This document shows, piece by piece, positions 34,393-44,010 of a DNA stretch of 44,145 bases. A model generated the notes under the pieces. That model was given only the letters and a program-made list of their open reading frames with translations, ran no database searches and was not told the DNA's origin. The position numbers and the translations under genes were made by a program. Origin of the DNA: Polaribacter sp. (GTDB taxonomy: Bacteria > Bacteroidota > Bacteroidia > Flavobacteriales > Flavobacteriaceae); NCBI GenBank assembly GCA_029245785.1, contig JAQWOR010000056.1, positions 1 through 44,145 on the forward strand, read 5' to 3'. The first letter of the stretch is position 1. The number at the start of each line of letters is the position of its first letter.

Positions 34393-34893
34393 ATGGATAT
34401 ATTCTTACTATTGATAGGTTTCTTTTTTGTTTGCTTAGGAATTATTGGCGCATTCTTACCTATACTACCAGGTCCTTTAACAGGGTGGATTGGCTTACTA
34501 CTACTTCATTTGACAACGGCTGTTCCAAAAGACTGGACTTTTTTAGGGATCACATTAGGTGTTGCTATTATAGTTTGGATCTTAGATTATTTTATTCCTG
34601 CCATGGGCACAAAACGTTTTGGCGGCAGTAAGTATGGCGTATACGGAACTACAATCGGATTGATTATTGGGCTCTTGAGCCCCATTCCTTTCGGAATTTT
34701 AATCGGAGCATTTGTTGGAGCATTTGTAGGCGAGCTACTACATGATAGCAAAGACACCAATAGAGCTTTAAAAGCATCAATGGGTTCTTTTCTTGGCTTC
34801 TTGGCTTCTATGAGTTTAAAATTTGGCGTTGGCTTAGTATATTTTTGGTTTTATATCAGTACTTTTTGGGAGTACCAATCAAGTTTCTTTTAA
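34393..34893 (+). CDS. DUF456 membrane protein
   Basis: A 166-residue very hydrophobic protein with about four membrane segments. It has the Gly/Pro-rich motif GIIGAFLPILPGPLTGWIGL (about 18-37) and the glycine-zipper-like stretch IPFGILIGAFVGAFVGELL, both typical of the DUF456 family. Its function is unknown. It is transcribed divergently from blaI and is followed by a 363-base spacer. Confidence 0.85.
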   Translation: MDIFLLLIGFFFVCLGIIGAFLPILPGPLTGWIGLLLLHLTTAVPKDWTFLGITLGVAIIVWILDYFIPAMGTKRFGGSKYGVYGTTIGLIIGLLSPIPFGILIGAFVGAFVGELLHDSKDTNRALKASMGSFLGFLASMSLKFGVGLVYFWFYISTFWEYQSSFF

Positions 34894-34948
34894 ACTAAAA
34901 AGATCAACTACAAACCTTTTTAAATACAAGAGCATCAAACACTACTTA

Positions 34949-34990
34949 TCCTGCAAGGTTTTAACAACTTTACTTACAACAAGTTAAAAA
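34949..34990. repeat. Degenerate copy of the CCTACAAGG palindrome
   Basis: CCTGCAAGGTTTTAACAACT ... CAACAAGTTAAAAAACT: an imperfect inverted pair whose left half resembles the repeat between trpE and trpG. Low confidence because only one half is well preserved. The rest of 34894-35256 holds the sRNA candidate and the lysS promoter. Confidence 0.3.
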
Positions 34991-35002
34991 ACTGTTGAAA
35001 AC

Positions 35003-35035
35003 AAAAAAAAAGCGTCCCATCTCAGGGAAGCTTTT
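35003..35035 (-). terminator. Terminator of the small RNA
   Basis: Minus strand AAAAGC-T-TCCC, loop TGAGAT, GGGA-C-GCTTTT, then five further Ts (nine Ts in a row in total). One internal mismatch interrupts the stem. Confidence 0.7.
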
Positions 35036-35113
35036 CATTGGTTAACAAAACCACGACACTTTTTAGAAAAGTGCCAAAACAACACAACTAAACGCCGCTT
35101 ACTAAAAAGCAGC
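35003..35113 (-). ncRNA. Candidate small RNA, divergent from lysS
   Basis: A transcript of about 110 bases is predicted. Stem 1: GCTGCTT/AAGCGGC (35113-35107 with 35100-35094, one U-G). It is followed by a GU-rich single-stranded linker (about 35093-35075). Stem 2: CACTTTT/AAAAGTG (35073-35067 with 35063-35057). Stem 3: TGGTT/AACCA (35053-35049 with 35043-35039). A terminator closes the gene at 35035-35003. No protein frame with a plausible start fits. Promoter, ordered hairpins and terminator are all on the same strand, which is the main argument. I cannot tell whether it belongs to a known RNA family. Confidence 0.6.
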
Positions 35114-35116
35114 CTG

Positions 35117-35146
35117 CGAATATACAAGATTTTTTAAAACTGGCAA
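35117..35146 (-). promoter_or_regulatory. Promoter of the small RNA
   Basis: Minus strand TTG (35146-35144), a 19-base spacer, TATATTCG (35124-35117; one mismatch to TAnnTTTG). It points into the hairpin-rich segment and away from lysS. Confidence 0.55.
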
Positions 35147-35186
35147 GATTTTTTTCAAATACCTTAAAATTCTCATCAAAACTACA

Positions 35187-35217
35187 TTGCTTAGTTCTGT
35201 AATTGATTGTATCTTTG
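35187..35217 (+). promoter_or_regulatory. lysS promoter
   Basis: TTG (35187-35189), a 20-base spacer, TATCTTTG (35210-35217): full consensus match, 39 bases before the lysS ATG. Confidence 0.7.
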
Positions 35218-35256
35218 CGGCTTTATTACACATTACTATAAACCAAAGTAGGCATT

Positions 35257-36948
35257 ATGCAATTATCAGAACAAGAAATTGTACGTAGAGAAAAGCTATC
35301 CAAATTACGTGAATTAGGAATCAATCCGTATCCGGCAGATTTATACCCTGTAACCACCAATTCGAAACAAATCAAAGACAGTTTTAAAGAGGAGAAACAG
35401 GTAATTATTGCAGGTCGTTTGATGTCTCGTAGGATTCAAGGAAAAGCTTCTTTTGCCGAATTGCAAGATGGTGAGGGACGCATACAAGTGTACTTTAATA
35501 GAGATGAAATTTGTACCGGAGAAGACAAAACCATCTACAATGAAGTGTATAAAAAATTATTAGATATTGGTGATTTTGTTGGTGTAGAAGGAGAATTGTT
35601 TACCACCAATGTTGGGCAAAAAAGTGTACGTGTTAAAAAGTTCACCTTATTAAGTAAAGCGCTAAAACCATTGCCTTTACCAAAAAAAGATGCCGAAGGA
35701 AATACCTTTGACAAATTCAACGATCCTGAAATGCGTTACAGACAACGCTATGCAGATTTGGTTGTAAACCCACATGTAAAAGAAGTATTTGTAAAACGCA
35801 CAAAACTCTTTACCGCCATGCGTGATTTCTTTAATGATTCGGGATATTTTGAAGTAGAAACTCCAATACTACAACCAATTCCTGGTGGAGCAGCTGCAAG
35901 GCCTTTTATCACACATCACAACAGCTTAGACATTCCGTTGTATATGAGGATTGCCAACGAACTGTACTTAAAACGATTAATTGTAGGCGGGTTTGAAGGC
36001 GTATATGAGTTCTCAAAAAATTTCCGTAACGAAGGGATGGACAGAACGCATAATCCAGAATTTACAGCCATGGAAATTTATGTGGCCTATAAAGACTACA
36101 ATTGGATGATGGATTTCTGTGAGCAATTACTAGAGCATTGTGCCATTGCGGTAAACGGAACCACAAAAGCAACTTTTGGAGAGCATGAAATAGATTTCAA
36201 AGCGCCATACGCCAGAGTAACGATGGCAGATTCTATCAAGCATTTTACAGGATTTGACATTACCGGAAAAACGGAAAATGAAATTAGAGAAGCGGCAAAA
36301 GCAATGCACATTCCTGTAGATGACACCATGGGGAAAGGAAAATTGATTGATGAGATATTTGGAGAAAAATGTGAAGGAAATTACATTCAACCAACCTATA
36401 TTACTGATTACCCAAAAGAAATGAGTCCGCTGTGTAAAGAACACCGAGACAATCCAGAATTGACAGAGCGTTTTGAATTGATGGTGTGTGGTAAAGAAAT
36501 TGCCAACGCCTATTCAGAATTGAACGACCCAATAGATCAACGCGAACGTTTTGAAGCACAATTAAAATTAGCAGCAAAAGGTGATGATGAAGCCACCGAG
36601 TTTATTGACCTCGATTTTTTACGTGCATTAGAATATGGAATGCCACCAACTTCTGGAATGGGTATTGGAATGGATCGTTTAATTATGTTCTTAACCAACA
36701 ATCAATCCATACAAGAAGTATTGTTTTTCCCTCAAATGAGACCAGAGAAAAAAGACATCGCCATAAGTGATGAAGCAAAAGGGCTTATAGAGTTCTTAAA
36801 GAAGAGCTCCCCAATCTTATTAAATAACTTAAAAGAACAAAGTGGTTTGAGTAATAAAAAATGGGACAAAACCATCAAAGAATTAACCAAAAATACACTT
36901 GCAAAAGTTAGCAAAACCGATGAAGGCTTGTTTGTAGAAATTGTGTAA
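35257..36948 (+). CDS. lysS: Lysine-tRNA ligase (class II)
   Basis: A 563-residue class II aminoacyl-tRNA synthetase. The N-terminal OB fold (about 50-150) binds the anticodon (IIAGRLMSRRIQGKASFAEL). Motif 1 is around YFEVETPILQPIPGGAAARP, motif 2 in FRNEGMDRTHNPEFTAMEIY, motif 3 in GMGIGMDRLIMF. It has an extra C-terminal segment of about 60 residues (EAKGLIEFLKKSSPILLNNL onward), a feature I associate with Bacteroidota LysS. It has its own promoter and terminator. Confidence 0.96.
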   Translation: MQLSEQEIVRREKLSKLRELGINPYPADLYPVTTNSKQIKDSFKEEKQVIIAGRLMSRRIQGKASFAELQDGEGRIQVYFNRDEICTGEDKTIYNEVYKKLLDIGDFVGVEGELFTTNVGQKSVRVKKFTLLSKALKPLPLPKKDAEGNTFDKFNDPEMRYRQRYADLVVNPHVKEVFVKRTKLFTAMRDFFNDSGYFEVETPILQPIPGGAAARPFITHHNSLDIPLYMRIANELYLKRLIVGGFEGVYEFSKNFRNEGMDRTHNPEFTAMEIYVAYKDYNWMMDFCEQLLEHCAIAVNGTTKATFGEHEIDFKAPYARVTMADSIKHFTGFDITGKTENEIREAAKAMHIPVDDTMGKGKLIDEIFGEKCEGNYIQPTYITDYPKEMSPLCKEHRDNPELTERFELMVCGKEIANAYSELNDPIDQRERFEAQLKLAAKGDDEATEFIDLDFLRALEYGMPPTSGMGIGMDRLIMFLTNNQSIQEVLFFPQMRPEKKDIAISDEAKGLIEFLKKSSPILLNNLKEQSGLSNKKWDKTIKELTKNTLAKVSKTDEGLFVEIV

Positions 36949-36973
36949 AGCCTTACAAGGTTTATTAAATACA

Positions 36974-37007
36974 AAAAAAGGAACTACAGCTCTGTAGTTC
37001 CTTTTTT
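36974..37007 (+). terminator. lysS terminator
   Basis: AAAAAAGGAACTACAG paired with CTGTAGTTCCTTTTTT around CT (the top pair opens to a four-base loop), ending in six Ts. It lies 25 bases after the stop. A half-repeat-like CTTACAAGGTTTATT precedes it. Confidence 0.9.
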
Positions 37008-37145
37008 ATCTTTCAAAAATAATTCCTTTCCTATCTTTTTAAGATTCAGATTTTTTTAGAAAAAATTAACAAATTTTTGACATTATTTTTAACTTCTTTC
37101 AATACCAAACCTAGTATCTTTCAAAATTAAACCTAACTGAAAATT

Positions 37146-39338
37146 TTGAAAAAAATATTCCTACTAATTTTTATAATTAGTTATACCTCTGTCTCTGCTC
37201 AAGAAGTAAAAAAAGTACACGTAAAACACACAACAACACCTATTACAGTTGACGGCTCTTTAGACGAAACTATTTGGTCAGAAACTGTTCCTGCAACAAA
37301 TTTTTGGCAATACTTCCCTACAGATACGCTTCAAGCAAAACAACAAACAGAAATTCGAATGCTTTTCGATGAACATAACTTGTACATTGGCATCAAAGTA
37401 AGTTCTCTCTCAAACAACTTTATAGTTCCTTCTTTGCGTAGAGATTTTAGAGCTTTTGGAAATGACAATGTTACCATGCTTTTCGACACCTTCAATGACG
37501 GAAGCAACGCTTATTTTTTCGGATCAAATCCGGCAGGCGTTAAAAGAGAAGCGCTTCTTGCAGGTGGCGGTACAGATATTAAGGGGTTTAATATGGCTTG
37601 GGATACGAAATGGATCTGTAAAACAACAATTCACGACACCTACTATATTGCCGAAATGGCAATTCCGCTTTCTGCCTTTAAATTTAGAGAAGGAGAAACC
37701 AAATGGCGTTTTAACAGCTATCAATTTGATACACAAGGAAACGAACGAAGTACCTGGATCAACATTCCGCAAAACCAATGGATTTTCAATCTGGCGTATA
37801 TGGGAGAGATGATTTTTGAAAAACCTCTTGGAAAATCAAAAGCCCCAATCTCTATCATCCCATATTTAAATGCTCTTTCTGCAAAAGATTTTGAAGATAA
37901 TTCTGCACTCAATAATTTTAAAATTGGCGGAGACGCGAAGTTCGCAATCGGGAATAGCATGAACTTAGATCTTACGATCAACCCTGATTTTTCTCAAATA
38001 GAAGTAGATCAACAAATTACAAACCTAACAAGGTTTGAAGTTTCACTCCCAGAACGCAGGCAGTTTTTTGTAGAAAATAGCGATCTTTTTGTAGATTTTG
38101 GAAGCGGAAGAGATGAAAACCCATTTTTTTCTAGGCGAATTGGAATCGCAAAAGACACCAATGGAAATAGTATTGAAAATAAAATCATAGGTGGGATTAG
38201 ACTGAGTGGAAAAGTCAACAATAATTTGCGATTGGGAATTCTTAGTGTGCAAACAGAAGAAGATATTGCTAATGAAATTCCAGCAACAAACAACTCTGTA
38301 TTTGCAATTCAACAAAAAGTATTTAGTAGATCAAATCTAAGTTTTTTGTTTATCAACAAACAGGCAACAAAAAAATACGATTTTTTATCTGACAACGACT
38401 CCTACAACAGAGTAATTGGTGTAGACTACAATCTAGCTTCATCAGACAACACCTGGATTGGAAGGTATTTTGTTCATAAATCATTTTCGCCAGGCATAGA
38501 AAACAAAGACATTTCAACCGGAATCTCAACAGAATACAACTCTAGGTTTTTTAAAATAAGGTTAAGCGGACTTTATATTGGAGACGATTTTAGATCTGAC
38601 CTAGGATTTGTTAGAAGAACAGGTATTATTAAAATGAACCCAAGTTTTGAACGAACTTTTTACACAAGAAAAGGTAAAATTCAAAAACATAGCTTTTCTG
38701 TCATTCCCATTTTTATTTGGAAACCTGAACTCGACTTTGAAAACTCTGATTATACGATTATCAGCAAATGGAAAATGAACTTTACCAACAACTCTGAACT
38801 AGAGGTTTCTATGTTTAACAAATTTACCCATTTATATGATGAATTTGACCCTACCAGAACTGGCTCAACTCCTTTACCAGGAAACAAAAGCTACACCTAT
38901 ACCAGTTTTGATGTTAAATACCGGTCTGACATGCGAAAAAAAGTGTCTTTTGGGTTTAGCCCTTCATTTGGACAGTTTTTTAATGGACAGAAATACTCTT
39001 TAAAAGGGCAATTAACTTGGAGGATACAACCTTATTTTCAAACAAAGGTTCAAGTAAACTATAATTATATTGATTTACCAAAACCATATCCAACAAAATC
39101 AATATGGTTGATTGGCCCTCGGTTTGATGTTACCTTTAGCAAAAATTTATTTTGGAATACATTGGTACAATACAACAATCAACAAGAAAACTTAAGCATC
39201 AATTCAAGATTGCAATGGCGTTTTGCACCGCTTTCAGATTTATTTATTGCGTATAATGACAATTATTTCACAGGAGACCCTTATGCACCAAAATTCCGTT
39301 CAATAAACTTAAAGCTCACCTATTGGTTAAACATCTAA
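37146..39338 (+). CDS. DUF5916-like protein with N-terminal CBM9-like domain
   Basis: A 730-residue secreted protein with a signal peptide (ending SVSAQ, about residue 19). Residues about 28-220 resemble a family 9 carbohydrate-binding/DOMON-like fold (ITVDGSLDETIWSETVPATN, LYIGIKV, YYIAEMAIPLSAFKF). The remaining 500 residues are beta-rich with repeated aromatic strands (NPDFSQIEVDQQITNLTRFE, RRQFFVENSDLF), as in DUF5916 proteins, probably an outer-membrane barrel. Function unknown. The start is TTG at 37146: no ATG or GTG gives the signal peptide. A near-consensus -7 box, TATCTTTC, lies at 37115-37122. Confidence 0.75.
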   Translation: MKKIFLLIFIISYTSVSAQEVKKVHVKHTTTPITVDGSLDETIWSETVPATNFWQYFPTDTLQAKQQTEIRMLFDEHNLYIGIKVSSLSNNFIVPSLRRDFRAFGNDNVTMLFDTFNDGSNAYFFGSNPAGVKREALLAGGGTDIKGFNMAWDTKWICKTTIHDTYYIAEMAIPLSAFKFREGETKWRFNSYQFDTQGNERSTWINIPQNQWIFNLAYMGEMIFEKPLGKSKAPISIIPYLNALSAKDFEDNSALNNFKIGGDAKFAIGNSMNLDLTINPDFSQIEVDQQITNLTRFEVSLPERRQFFVENSDLFVDFGSGRDENPFFSRRIGIAKDTNGNSIENKIIGGIRLSGKVNNNLRLGILSVQTEEDIANEIPATNNSVFAIQQKVFSRSNLSFLFINKQATKKYDFLSDNDSYNRVIGVDYNLASSDNTWIGRYFVHKSFSPGIENKDISTGISTEYNSRFFKIRLSGLYIGDDFRSDLGFVRRTGIIKMNPSFERTFYTRKGKIQKHSFSVIPIFIWKPELDFENSDYTIISKWKMNFTNNSELEVSMFNKFTHLYDEFDPTRTGSTPLPGNKSYTYTSFDVKYRSDMRKKVSFGFSPSFGQFFNGQKYSLKGQLTWRIQPYFQTKVQVNYNYIDLPKPYPTKSIWLIGPRFDVTFSKNLFWNTLVQYNNQQENLSINSRLQWRFAPLSDLFIAYNDNYFTGDPYAPKFRSINLKLTYWLNI

Positions 39339-39429
39339 AAAGCCTTTAACATTTTTTTGTGAAGATGATTTTTATAGATTGCTTAACTTCGACAACTTAC
39401 TTATTAATACTCAACCATAAACAACTACC

Positions 39430-41937
39430 ATGATACAAAAATTTCTCACACGATTCTTAATCGTTGCATTCGTTTTCAGTCTTTCTATAGATGCCACTGC
39501 GCAACGAAGAAAAAAGAAAAAGAAAAAAAATAATATTACAGCTGTAAAGCCAAAACCGAAACCGAAAAAAGGTGCTATTTTACCTTATGAAAAGGTGATT
39601 ACAAAAAAACACAAAACCGACGACGGTTTATTTAAAGTACACACCAAAGACGAAAAGTATTTATTCGAAATTCCAGATTCTTTACTAGGCAGAGAAATGC
39701 TAATGGTTACTAGAATTGCTAAAACTGCTAGTAAAATTGGTTTTGGTGGCGGCAAACAAAACACGCAAGTATTGCGCTGGGAAAAACAAGGTAAAAAAAT
39801 ATTACTTCGTGTTGTTTCATACAATGTAGTTGCAGACAAAGAGTTGCCTGTACACGAAGCGGTTGTGAATTCTAATTTCGAGCCTATTTTATTTTCTTTT
39901 CCAATCAAAGCATTCAGTAAAGATTCTACGGCAACTGTCATTGATGCAACCACTCTTTTCTCTACAGATGTAAAAGCACTTGGTTTTCCTGCTAGAAGCA
40001 GAAAACAATATCAAATCACAAGACTAGATAAAGCCCGTTCATACATTGGAAGAGTTAACAGCTATCCAAAAAACATCGAAATCAGACATATAAAGACTTA
40101 TTTCGCCAACAAACCACCATCTAACGGAAGCATTGGCTCTATCTCTTTAGAGATGAGTAACTCTATGATTTTATTACCCAAAGTACCTATGAAACGTAGA
40201 TACTTTGATGAACGCGTTGGCTGGTTTACTAGCTCACAAACAGATTATGGTTTAGCAGCTCAAAAAAGCAAAAAACTTACTTATTTAGACAGGTATCGTT
40301 TGGAAGTAAAAACAGCAGATATCGAAAAATTTAAACGAGGTGAATTGGTAGAGCCTAAGAAACAAATTGTGTATTATGTAGATAGAGCAACACCTGAAGA
40401 ATGGGTTCCTTTTATTATTCAAGGAGTTAATGATTGGCAAGTAGCTTTTGAAGCGGCAGGGTTTAAAAATGCAATCATCGCTAAAAGAGCTCCTACTAAA
40501 GAAGAAGATCCAGAATACAGTCCAGAAGACATCCGTTATTCTGTGATTCGTTACTTAGCATCTCCTATTCCAAATGCAAACGGGCCTCACGTAAGCGACC
40601 CTCGTTCTGGAGAGATTTTAGAATCTGACATCAACTGGTATCATAATGTGATGAGCTTGTTACATAACTGGTTCTTTATTCAAACAGCAGCTATCAATCC
40701 TAACGCTAGAGGAAATAATTTTAAAACTGAAGTGATGGGAGAATTGATAAAATTTGTTTCTTCTCATGAACTAGGACACACCTTAGGCTTACCTCATAAT
40801 ATGGGAAGCAGCACTGCATACCCTGTAGATTCGTTACGCTCTGCATCCTTTACTAAAAAATATGGAACAGCACCTTCTATTATGGATTATGCTCGTTTTA
40901 ACTATGTTGCTCAACCTGAAGACAAAGGCGTTGCACTAATGCCAAACATTGGTGTCTATGACAAGTATGCCATCTCTTGGGGATATCGTCCAATATTAGG
41001 AAAAACTGCCAAAGAAGAAAAAGCAACGTTAAATAGCTGGATTTTAAAACATGCAGATGATTTAAGATACCGTTTTGGACATCAACAGGTTGTAAACGTA
41101 ATAGACCCAAGTTCTCAAACAGAAGATTTAGGTGACAATGCCATGAAAGCAAGTGCGTATGGTATTAAAAACTTACAAAGAATTGTACCAAAACTAGAAG
41201 AATGGACAACGGAAAAAGGAGAGGATTACAACGAATTAAAAACCATGTACGGTCAAGTATTAAGTCAATTTAATCGTTACATGGGACATGTCTCTTCAAA
41301 CATTGGAGGCGTGTACGAAATGTATAAAACATCAGATCAAGAAGGAACTGTATATACGCCTGTAAACAAAGACCATCAGAAAAAGGCCATGCAATTCATC
41401 AGCAAAGAATTGTTCAAAACACCTCTATGGTTGTTAGATAAAAACATTGCTAGCAAAACACAGTATTCTGGCTCTGGAGACCGTATTAGAAGCATACAAA
41501 CAAACACCTTAAACCGAATTTTAAAATTGGGAAGAATGGCTCGTTTAATTGAAAACCAAACCTTAAACGGTGCAAAAAACTCGTATACTATTTTAAGTAT
41601 GATGGGAGATCTACGCAGAGGTGTTTGGGGAGAGTTGTACACCGGAAAAAGAGTGGATGTATATCGAAGAAATTTACAAAGAGCACATATCAATAGATTA
41701 GGTTTCTTACTAAACAAAGCAAAAAGTCAAGGAGGCCCAAATCCAAATTGGGGAACTTATTTTAAACAAACAAAGGTGGTAATCAATCAATCAGACATCA
41801 TTCCTATTGTAAGAGGAGAGTTAAAACGCCTAAAACGTGACATTAAACGCGCCACTGCAACAGCTCCAAACACAATTACTCGCTATCATTTACAGGACGC
41901 TACTGACAGAATTGATGCTATTTTAGATCCTAAATAA
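39430..41937 (+). CDS. Secreted zinc metalloprotease of the metzincin type (DUF5117/5118-like)
   Basis: An 835-residue protein with a signal peptide (ending DATAQ, about 25) followed by a very basic Lys/Arg tract. The zinc site HELGHTLGLPH is at residues 446-456 (three His ligands), with the Met-turn in SIMDYARFN downstream, the metzincin hallmark. The N-terminal part (LPYEKVI, LLGREMLMVTRIA) and C-terminal helical part fit the DUF5117/DUF5118-flanked zinc-dependent metalloproteases common in Bacteroidota. It probably digests proteins or peptides in the periplasm or outside the cell. It is a monocistronic unit with a strong terminator. Confidence 0.85.
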   Translation: MIQKFLTRFLIVAFVFSLSIDATAQRRKKKKKKNNITAVKPKPKPKKGAILPYEKVITKKHKTDDGLFKVHTKDEKYLFEIPDSLLGREMLMVTRIAKTASKIGFGGGKQNTQVLRWEKQGKKILLRVVSYNVVADKELPVHEAVVNSNFEPILFSFPIKAFSKDSTATVIDATTLFSTDVKALGFPARSRKQYQITRLDKARSYIGRVNSYPKNIEIRHIKTYFANKPPSNGSIGSISLEMSNSMILLPKVPMKRRYFDERVGWFTSSQTDYGLAAQKSKKLTYLDRYRLEVKTADIEKFKRGELVEPKKQIVYYVDRATPEEWVPFIIQGVNDWQVAFEAAGFKNAIIAKRAPTKEEDPEYSPEDIRYSVIRYLASPIPNANGPHVSDPRSGEILESDINWYHNVMSLLHNWFFIQTAAINPNARGNNFKTEVMGELIKFVSSHELGHTLGLPHNMGSSTAYPVDSLRSASFTKKYGTAPSIMDYARFNYVAQPEDKGVALMPNIGVYDKYAISWGYRPILGKTAKEEKATLNSWILKHADDLRYRFGHQQVVNVIDPSSQTEDLGDNAMKASAYGIKNLQRIVPKLEEWTTEKGEDYNELKTMYGQVLSQFNRYMGHVSSNIGGVYEMYKTSDQEGTVYTPVNKDHQKKAMQFISKELFKTPLWLLDKNIASKTQYSGSGDRIRSIQTNTLNRILKLGRMARLIENQTLNGAKNSYTILSMMGDLRRGVWGELYTGKRVDVYRRNLQRAHINRLGFLLNKAKSQGGPNPNWGTYFKQTKVVINQSDIIPIVRGELKRLKRDIKRATATAPNTITRYHLQDATDRIDAILDPK

Positions 41938-41970
41938 ACGTTATCTCAATAATTATTTTTGGAAGAATTT

Positions 41971-42004
41971 AAAAACCTTATCAACCAAGTTGATAAGGTT
42001 TTTT
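41971..42004 (+). terminator. Metalloprotease gene terminator
   Basis: Perfect 15-bp stem AAAAACCTTATCAAC, loop CAA, GTTGATAAGGTTTTT, 33 bases after the stop, ending in six Ts. Confidence 0.9.
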
Positions 42005-42073
42005 GTTTCTATTTTATCTTGAAAAAACCTATCAAAGAAAAAATAACCCAAGAACAAAGCTTACTTTTACACA

Positions 42074-43264
42074 ATGAAAAAATCAGTAGCAATTATTGGA
42101 GGGGGTGCTTCAGCACTTTTGTTGGCTGCCTTTTTAGACCCTCAAAAATTTGAGATCACCATCTACGAGCAAAACAAAACACTGGGAAGAAAGTTTTTAG
42201 TTGCCGGAAAAGGAGGGTTTAACTTGACTCATTCAGAAGCTATTGAACTACTGACCGAACGTTATACGCCTACTCAATTTTTAAAAGAATCTCTCCATTA
42301 CTTTAGCAATGTCGATTTTCGAAAATGGCTTGACACCATCGGTATTCCTACTTACATTGGCAGCAGCAGACGTATATATCCTAAAAAAGGGATTAAACCA
42401 ATAGCCGTGTTGAATGCTATTTTAAAAGTGCTTAAAAAACAACATGTTCAGATAAAGTACGAGCATACATGGACAGGCTGGAATAGTAATAATGAACTGA
42501 TTTTTAATACCAACACAACAACACGTTCAGATTATACCGTTTTTGCTCTTGGCGGAAGTAGCTGGAAAATTACAGGTTCTGATGGAGGTTGGCAGAAAAT
42601 AATTAAAGAACAGGGCGTTGACATCGTTTCATTTCAAGCCTCAAATTGTGCCTATGCTGTTGATTGGAATACGAATTTCATACAAAAACACGAAGGCTCT
42701 CCACTTAAAAACATTGCCATTACCTGTTTAGGCAATCGTCAAAAAGGCGAAGTAGTCATTACACGTTTTGGACTAGAAGGAAATGCCATTTATGCGGTAA
42801 GTCCGCAGCTTAGACAAGCGCTAAACAACAACCAAAAAGCGGCAATTTTTTTAGATTTAAAGCCTAATCTAAGCGCTACTGAAGTGCAGGAAAAAATAGA
42901 AAAATCGACCTTTAGAAACACTACAGAAATCATTCGAAAAGAATTAAAATTAAGCTTAACTCAAATTGGGCTTCTAAAAACAGCAGTGTCTAAAGAAGTC
43001 TTTTTAGATCCGAAGTTATTGGCTCAAAGTATAAAAAGTTTGCCCTTAAAAATTACTGGTTTTGCAGGATTAGACGAAGCTATTTCTACCGTAGGCGGAA
43101 TTTCGCTCAATGCGATTGACACAAACTACCAATTAAAAAAAATACCCACACACTATTGTATTGGCGAAATGCTAGATTGGGATGCACCAACAGGAGGCTA
43201 CTTATTACAAGGCTGCACGAGTATGGGGGTACACTTAGCAAATCAGCTAAATAAATCTCTTTAA
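42074..43264 (+). CDS. HI0933/YhiN-type flavoprotein (NAD(P)/FAD-dependent oxidoreductase)
   Basis: A 396-residue protein with an N-terminal Rossmann motif SVAIIGGGASALLLAAFL (residues 4-21) for FAD, then YEQNKTLGRKFLVAGKGGFN, the signature of the HI0933 group. The FAD-closing C-terminal motif includes AGLDEAISTVGGISLNAID and PTGGYLLQGCTSMGVHLANQ. The reaction is not established for this group; related clostridial proteins (BaiN) have been linked to bile-acid reduction, which does not transfer here. The ATG at 42074 directly starts the FAD motif. Confidence 0.88.
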   Translation: MKKSVAIIGGGASALLLAAFLDPQKFEITIYEQNKTLGRKFLVAGKGGFNLTHSEAIELLTERYTPTQFLKESLHYFSNVDFRKWLDTIGIPTYIGSSRRIYPKKGIKPIAVLNAILKVLKKQHVQIKYEHTWTGWNSNNELIFNTNTTTRSDYTVFALGGSSWKITGSDGGWQKIIKEQGVDIVSFQASNCAYAVDWNTNFIQKHEGSPLKNIAITCLGNRQKGEVVITRFGLEGNAIYAVSPQLRQALNNNQKAAIFLDLKPNLSATEVQEKIEKSTFRNTTEIIRKELKLSLTQIGLLKTAVSKEVFLDPKLLAQSIKSLPLKITGFAGLDEAISTVGGISLNAIDTNYQLKKIPTHYCIGEMLDWDAPTGGYLLQGCTSMGVHLANQLNKSL

Positions 43265-43333
43265 AATTCCTGATGTTATTTTTTCAAAACTCCTTTAAAT
43301 ATTCCTTATTTTTACAACGATTAAAAACACAAC

Positions 43334-43981
43334 ATGTCTAACGACTTAAGCAAGCAAAGAAAAACTTATCAGAAGCAAGCGCTTTTAGAAAGAAATTGTC
43401 CAGAAAACCCAATGGAATTATTTCAGAAATGGTTTTTAACGGCACATGAAACAGAAATGGTAGATGAAGCCAACGCTATGACAGTGAGCACTATTGGATT
43501 GGATGGATTTCCTAAAAACCGTGTAGTGTTGCTCAAAAAATACACGTGGGAAGGTTTTATTTTTTATACCAATTATCAGTCAGAAAAAGGGAAGGCTATC
43601 GCAGCAAATAACAACATTTGTTTATCGTTTTTTTGGGCAGGTTTAGAACAGCAAATCATCATCAAAGGTACTGTAGAAAAACTAGCAGAAAACTTGTCTG
43701 ATGGTTATTTTGAAAGCAGACCTGACGGAAGTAAATTAGGTGCTTGGGCTTCAAATCAAAGTGAAGTGGTTGCTTCTCGAGACGTATTGGACAATAATTT
43801 AATTTCGCTTGAAAAAAAACACAAAGACAAAGAAATTCCACGTCCAAAACATTGGGGTGGATATCTGGTAAAACCTATTTCTATTGAATTTTGGCAAGGC
43901 CGCCCAAATAGAATGCACGATAGAATTCGGTATAGCTTGCAAAAAGATTTTTCTTGGAAAATAGAAAGATTAGCCCCATAA
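43334..43981 (+). CDS. pdxH: Pyridoxamine 5'-phosphate oxidase
   Basis: A 215-residue FMN enzyme that oxidises pyridoxine/pyridoxamine 5'-phosphate to PLP. FMN-contacting blocks are VSTIGLDGFPKNRVVLLKKY, FIFYTNYQSEKGKAIAANN, QSEVVASRDVLD and, at the C-terminus, EFWQGRPNRMHDRIRY with the substrate-binding Arg and His. Length is typical. It lies 69 bases after the flavoprotein gene and 29 bases before the phosphatase gene, which may be co-transcribed. Confidence 0.95.
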   Translation: MSNDLSKQRKTYQKQALLERNCPENPMELFQKWFLTAHETEMVDEANAMTVSTIGLDGFPKNRVVLLKKYTWEGFIFYTNYQSEKGKAIAANNNICLSFFWAGLEQQIIIKGTVEKLAENLSDGYFESRPDGSKLGAWASNQSEVVASRDVLDNNLISLEKKHKDKEIPRPKHWGGYLVKPISIEFWQGRPNRMHDRIRYSLQKDFSWKIERLAP

Positions 43982-44010
43982 TTTTTATATTTACTACATC
44001 AAAAATTCAA

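Noticed and set aside
41959..42153. Small gene before the flavoprotein
   Set aside because: It begins at a TTG, crosses a perfect terminator stem and overlaps the start of the flavoprotein in another frame.
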